From Coriobacteriaceae bacterium (GTDB taxonomy: Bacteria; Actinomycetota; Coriobacteriia; Anaerosomatales; SLCP01): DNA of 17,280 nt. Numbering within the stretch: position 1 is the stretch's first letter; each line of letters opens with the position of its first letter. Location: NCBI GenBank assembly GCA_003563465.1, contig PWVH01000095.1, positions 1-17,280 on the forward strand. Reading direction: 5' to 3'. Below are positions 14,555 through 17,280 of this stretch, piece after piece. The position numbers and the translations under genes are program-made. The notes under the pieces were generated by a model. That model saw only the letters and a program-made list of their open reading frames with translations. It did not search any database and had not been told where the DNA came from.

Positions 14555-15829
14555 GTGGCTCGGAAGAAGGACGCGGTCTTCTTGGCCCATACGTTTGACG
14601 ACTGTCCACCGTCTGGGTCAAGTGTCTCCGATGTTGAGGTTGCAGCCTGGTTCGAGAAGCTGCTGAAGAAGAAGTGGCGAGTTCTCTCGGGCAAGACCAA
14701 GCAGGCACGTCCAATCGGTGATAAGGTCGCGGATGCCGTCGACGACTCCCGCGCCATCGTAGGAGTGTTCACTCGGAGGTTCCCCATGGACGAGATGGGC
14801 GATCGATTCGTCGCCTCGCCGTGGGTGCTGTGCGAGTGTGCATATGCCCTTGGGCGATTCAGATATGCCCCTTATATCGTGGCCGGCTTTCGCGAAAAGG
14901 GCGTCGATCCCGATTCGCTCGCAATGCTCACGGTCGGAGGCATGGAGTTCCCGGAGTTCGATCGAGACAACTTAGAGGCTTCGAAGCCCGAAGTGTTGGC
15001 CTATCTCAATGACCTTGAGGCCAGAATTCATGCTGGTGGTCTAGGTCAGCTTCCCTTGCCAATCACTCTCCCCTACGCACAGGTGAGACTTGAGAAGATA
15101 CACCTTGTCTATCGCAACGGATACGGGACTATACAGAACATCACCGAAATGGTCATTAGGGATCCTGAGCGCTTTCTGAATGAGCACCAAGGATCTATCA
15201 GACACAGGATCCGCACATATCGTGGTAAGCTTCCTCCACTCATGGAGATGCTTGAGACTCCAGTCCACCAACGAAAGACCGCTCCGTTCTTCCACGGGAT
15301 TCTTGACTACCACCGCAGCAAATCGATGGGGACTCCGCTGCAAGTGATGCCAGTAGAAGAAAGCACCACAGATGTTGCCTTCGCGGTGGGATTCGTTGAT
15401 GAGGCTGGTGCGCCTCTGCGGCTCAAGGCAAATGACACCGTACGGTACCAGTATGCATGGGGCCTACCCGGGATGTTTCCGGCTATCGAGGAGGATCTTG
15501 CAGAGGTTGTGCGCGGCCAGGTCGACTCGGACACGTACTGCCTGGCTGAGGTAACTGCGAATCACGGCAGAATCGAGAAGGTGCAACTCGACATTCGATT
15601 CGAACGTGAGGCTACTGGCGGGAGGCGGCGAGAGATTCTCAGCAAGAGCCCGTTCTGGCAAATCGGCAGGGGATACGAGCCCAACCCTGTATGGAGCGAG
15701 CCACGGCCTGTTCCTCAAGTTCGCGGAGAGCAGGAAGAGTACGACATGTGGTACGAGATCTTCCGGCTCGGCCTTGTCGATTTCGACGGCCGTGTCCGGA
15801 TTGCGTGGCGTCCGGCCAGCCAGAAGTAG
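14555..15829 (+). CDS. TIR-domain protein, putative NADase-type defence effector
   Basis: The start is GTG 14555, 5 nt after GGAGGGGGG and ~36 nt downstream of the predicted transcription start; this gives 424 residues. The first ~105 residues look like a TIR or TIR-like domain: KDAVFLAHTFDD at the start, DAVDDSRAIVGVFT in the middle, and SPWVLCECAYALG with W90 and E94. The glutamate in this position is the catalytic residue of NAD-cleaving bacterial TIR domains. The remaining ~300 residues (with HLVYRNGYGTIQN and, later, a probable beta-rich segment) match nothing I know and may be a sensor or oligomerisation region. It is the only gene of cassette 6. Infection-triggered NAD depletion is inferred from other bacterial TIR systems; a nucleotide-sensing TIR-like fold without enzyme activity remains possible. 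Confidence 0.72.
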   Translation: MARKKDAVFLAHTFDDCPPSGSSVSDVEVAAWFEKLLKKKWRVLSGKTKQARPIGDKVADAVDDSRAIVGVFTRRFPMDEMGDRFVASPWVLCECAYALGRFRYAPYIVAGFREKGVDPDSLAMLTVGGMEFPEFDRDNLEASKPEVLAYLNDLEARIHAGGLGQLPLPITLPYAQVRLEKIHLVYRNGYGTIQNITEMVIRDPERFLNEHQGSIRHRIRTYRGKLPPLMEMLETPVHQRKTAPFFHGILDYHRSKSMGTPLQVMPVEESTTDVAFAVGFVDEAGAPLRLKANDTVRYQYAWGLPGMFPAIEEDLAEVVRGQVDSDTYCLAEVTANHGRIEKVQLDIRFEREATGGRRREILSKSPFWQIGRGYEPNPVWSEPRPVPQVRGEQEEYDMWYEIFRLGLVDFDGRVRIAWRPASQK

Positions 15830-15850
15830 GCACCTTTGACCCAAACCGGC

Positions 15851-15914
15851 GTCTAACCCCGGCATCCTTAGTATCACTCTCTCCCGTGGGATACCTGACG
15901 CGAGTCGGGTAGCC
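15851..15914 (+). other. Degenerate attC-like site 6 at the right end of the array
   Basis: R'' GTCTAAC (15851-15857) is perfect, and GGCGTCTAA matches this cassette's left end TTAGATGC on the opposite strand with one change. The only stem is GGCATCC (15861-15867) with GGATACC (15889-15895), one mismatch. The R' place holds GGTAGCC (15908-15914), one base from GTTAGCC. The total length of 64 bp matches attC 2, 4 and 5. It may be the worn last attC of the array. Confidence 0.55.
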
Positions 15915-15939
15915 TCAGATTCGACGGCGGAGTGACCCG

Positions 15940-16150
15940 CTCGGCGTCGCGGAGCAGCTCGGCCGGTATACGTGCTTGTACGTGCACCCACGCGATGACA
16001 GACCGTTCTATGTCGGTAAGGGCAGGAGACCGCATCCTCGCGCACCTCGGCGACGAGCGCGCCTCCGACAAGACGCGGACTCTCACTGAACTGTCGGAGG
16101 AATCGCAAGAACAGGTGCGGAGTGTCGCGCTTCGGCAACCCGCCGACCCA
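15940..16150 (+). pseudogene. Frameshifted GIY-YIG nuclease-domain remnant
   Basis: One frame reads LGRYTCLYVHPRDDRPFYVGKG, the opening of a GIY-YIG domain (the FYVGKG segment corresponds to YIG). After a frame change near 16020 a second frame continues with GDRILAHLGDERASDKTRTL, as expected for the same family. No start codon with a ribosome site serves the first frame, and it stops at a TAG upstream (15910). The downstream part runs into non-homologous sequence. GIY-YIG domains occur in restriction enzymes and homing endonucleases; this copy is inactive. Confidence 0.7.
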
Positions 16151-16272
16151 AGACGACACTTCGGCGCAGGCGACAACTCATGCCTCACACAAGCTTCCGG
16201 GGCTAGATCCTGGTAAGGGTCCAGTAAGGCAGTCCGGTTATGATGAGATCGTCCCTTCTCCTCGGGGACCAT

Positions 16273-16310
16273 GCGAGCCCCGCCTTCTCCCATGATCGGG
16301 CGGGGTTCGC
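16273..16310. terminator. GC-rich inverted repeat, possible terminator
   Basis: GCGAGCCCCGCC (16273-16284) and GGCGGGGTTCGC (16299-16310) pair over 12 bp with one G-T, around a 14-nt loop. No T tract follows on the + strand. It lies ~70 bp before the next gene. Confidence 0.35.
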
Positions 16311-16380
16311 TGTGCGCGTGCCAGGTGCGGCAGGTGGTACGGTAGACACGGTCGCCGGCACTCACCGAGGAGGACCCACC

Positions 16381-16818
16381 ATGGGGGATGTGACGGTATG
16401 GGGTATTCACGCGGGCAGGCATGCTGAGGCCGACAGCCAGTTCAAGCGGGACGATCTCGTCGCCGTAGGCTGGTCCAGGATCGGTGACCTGTCGCAACTG
16501 CCTGCCGATCGCGAGGCCTTCAAGTCCGCAGTGCAGACCGCCTATCCGGCGACCAAAGCTGGCGCCGTGCCCGTCTACGGAGGTCTCCTGTACCGCTTCG
16601 TGCACGAGGTCAAAGAGGGCGATCTCTTCGTCTTTCCCTCCAAGGTCGACCGCGAGGTGCATATCGGCGAGGGGGTGGGCGGTTATCGCTACCAGCCTGC
16701 ACGTCGTTTCGTCCACGCCTGTGACAGTTCGACCGGACGATCACCGGCGCGGCGAATCATGGAGGCGCCCGGGCGCCCACCGGAGTTCGACGACAACCGG
16801 CGTTCGCCTAAGGGGTGA
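16381..16818 (+). CDS. Truncated N-terminal domain of an Mrr-type restriction endonuclease
   Basis: ATG 16381 follows GAGGAGG by ~6 nt, and 145 codons are open. Residues 2-105 resemble the N-terminal domain of Mrr-like restriction proteins: VTVWGIHAGR (4-13), DLVAVGWSRIGDLSQLP (25-41), AYPATKAGAVPVY (54-66), YRFVHEVKEGDLFVFPSK (71-88) and VHIGEGVGGYRYQPA. After about residue 107 the likeness stops and the rest is low-complexity R/P-rich sequence with a 14-bp palindrome at 16764-16777. The C-terminal Mrr nuclease domain is absent, so this is a stump or an independent small domain protein. A nuclease role is not supported. Confidence 0.6.
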   Translation: MGDVTVWGIHAGRHAEADSQFKRDDLVAVGWSRIGDLSQLPADREAFKSAVQTAYPATKAGAVPVYGGLLYRFVHEVKEGDLFVFPSKVDREVHIGEGVGGYRYQPARRFVHACDSSTGRSPARRIMEAPGRPPEFDDNRRSPKG

Positions 16819-16897
16819 GCGGGGTCATTGTCTGTCAGAGGCAGTTGATAGCATCGGAATCAGAAGGTCTCACCTAGCGTGACCGGAGGTGCTATCG

Positions 16898-17149
16898 ATG
16901 ATCGATATCAGGTTCGAGGTCAACGGGCGGGAGGTCAGCCTTGATCGGTTCGCCAGTGAGATGGAGAAAGCGGTCTACGGGCAGGTTCGGGACAACATCC
17001 GTGAACGGCTCGAAGGCGTGAGATGCCCGGAGCACGGAGAACGCCCGACGGTAATCGTCATGGGGAGCAGCCTCGATAATCTCGAGTTCGACGTCGATGG
17101 CTGCTGCGAAGAACTGGTCAATAGGGTCGTCGGGCAACTGAAGCAGTAG
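16898..17149 (+). CDS. Small conserved hypothetical protein
   Basis: An 83-residue protein. ATG 16898 is preferred, with GGAGG at 16884-16888; an in-frame GTG at 16889 abuts the ribosome site. It reads as an alpha/beta protein: IRFEVNGREVSL, then a helix to about 40, VRCPEHGERPTVIV and LEFDVDGCCEELVNRVV. C43, H46, C69 and C70 form a CPEH...CC set that could bind metal. I recall similar CPEHGERPTV...GCC proteins as common conserved hypotheticals without known function. It stands between the Mrr stump and the tcmP start. Confidence 0.68.
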   Translation: MIDIRFEVNGREVSLDRFASEMEKAVYGQVRDNIRERLEGVRCPEHGERPTVIVMGSSLDNLEFDVDGCCEELVNRVVGQLKQ

Positions 17150-17195
17150 TTCTCAGCTGTTTGCAGAGGGCGCTTAGGCGCGGAAGGAGAGCGTT

Positions 17196-17280
17196 GTGCG
17201 CCGGTTCGGGGGGAGCTGGAGCGAGTCGAAGCTCGACTGCGTCGAGAGGTACGCGCGAGCATATCTTCGTGTTATGCAGA
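17196..17280 (+). CDS. tcmP: Three-Cys-motif partner protein, N-terminus only
   Basis: A GTG at 17196, after AAGGAGAG about 5 nt upstream, opens a frame that runs off the right edge after 28 codons. The start FGGSWSESKLD followed by VERYARAYLRVM is the characteristic opening of TcmP proteins, usually FGG-x-W-(T/S)-x-x-KL...YL-x-AY. The family is often found next to DUF5131 (Gp37/Gp68) radical-SAM-like partners and in defence-rich regions, and its activity is not settled. Only the N-terminus is visible here, so the call depends on this motif. Confidence 0.6.
   Translation, partial: MRRFGGSWSESKLDCVERYARAYLRVMQ

Larger units (their letters stand above)
7318..15908 (+). mobile_element. Integron gene-cassette array (six cassettes; integrase not in window)
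   Basis: Six modules are separated by five clear attC sites and one degenerate one. Estimated crossovers fall at 7317/7318, 8159/8160, 10392/10393, 11119/11120, 13451/13452, 14452/14453 and about 15908. Cassette lengths are about 0.84, 2.23, 0.73, 2.33, 1.00 and 1.46 kb. Each cassette's first bases are complementary to the bases just before its own right-hand R'' core: TTAGCCACATAG with CTAGTGGCTAA, TTAGGTGG with CCACCTAA, GACAAGCTCATC with GATGAGTTGTC, and so on. This is expected because in the excised circle these ends meet to complete that cassette's own attC. Nearly all genes point the same way, as in integrons. No tyrosine recombinase with integron-integrase features is present, so this is a CALIN or the distal part of an integron. 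Confidence 0.92.

Noticed and set aside
15464..16159. 231-codon open frame on the minus strand
   Set aside because: It overlaps the 3' part of the TIR gene, attC 6 and the GIY-YIG remnant and has R/P/A-rich shadow composition.
15874..16716. 280-codon open frame on the minus strand
   Set aside because: It is antisense to the GIY-YIG remnant and the Mrr-type N-terminal domain, both supported by family motifs on the + strand; it shows no recognisable motif.
1..17280. An integron integrase or other recombinase gene
   Set aside because: No frame on either strand shows tyrosine- or serine-recombinase motifs, so any integrase must lie outside the window.

Overview
This window is a high-GC, environmental-type bacterial chromosome segment built as a defence island. 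Almost all genes lie on the + strand. Nothing here fixes the taxon; an actinobacterial (Coriobacteriia-like) or similar high-GC host is a guess from codon use only. There are no rRNA or tRNA genes, no CRISPR array and no recognisable recombinase gene.

Region 1 (about 1-7240): the 3' part of a type ISP (Eco57I-like) restriction-modification gene runs in from the left edge. It is followed by a two-gene operon that looks like Hachiman: a small PD-(D/E)xK-type HamA-like protein and a large SF2 DExH helicase, HamB-like. Just after the helicase is a second, frameshifted copy of the last ~250 bp of the ISP gene, so the Hachiman-like pair sits between two copies of the same gene end.

Region 2 (about 7317-15910) is the most striking part: an integron gene-cassette array with no integrase in the window (a CALIN, or the body of a longer integron). 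Five clear attC sites and one degenerate one separate six cassettes. The attC sites have R''/R' boxes, long imperfect stems and extrahelical C and A bases on the top strand. For every cassette, the bases just after its left crossover are complementary to the bases just before its right attC, as expected if each was once a circle. The cassettes hold: (1) an antitoxin/PIN toxin pair; (2) a KTSC-like small protein plus an OLD-family ATPase-TOPRIM nuclease; (3) an antisense zinc-ribbon microprotein, plus a promoter, attenuator-like terminator and tiny ORF; (4) a PIN nuclease with a coiled coil and C-terminal membrane segments; (5) an acidic disordered protein overlapping a DUF6338-like membrane protein; (6) a TIR-domain protein with its own promoter. 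Several cassettes exceed 2 kb and some carry two genes, which is unusual for integron cassettes. The content suggests an array specialised in anti-phage or abortive-infection functions.

Region 3 (about 15915-17280) follows the array and contains restriction/nuclease debris: a frameshifted GIY-YIG remnant and a truncated Mrr-type N-terminal domain. A small conserved hypothetical gene follows, then the first 28 codons of a three-Cys-motif partner protein (tcmP) running off the right edge.

How they may work together: the ISP enzyme and the Hachiman-like pair would be front-line defences, the toxin-antitoxin cassette would stabilise the array, and the OLD, PIN-TM, TIR and membrane-pair cassettes would be exchangeable effectors. 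The cassette structure is read directly from the sequence. The defence role of cassettes 3-5 is inference.
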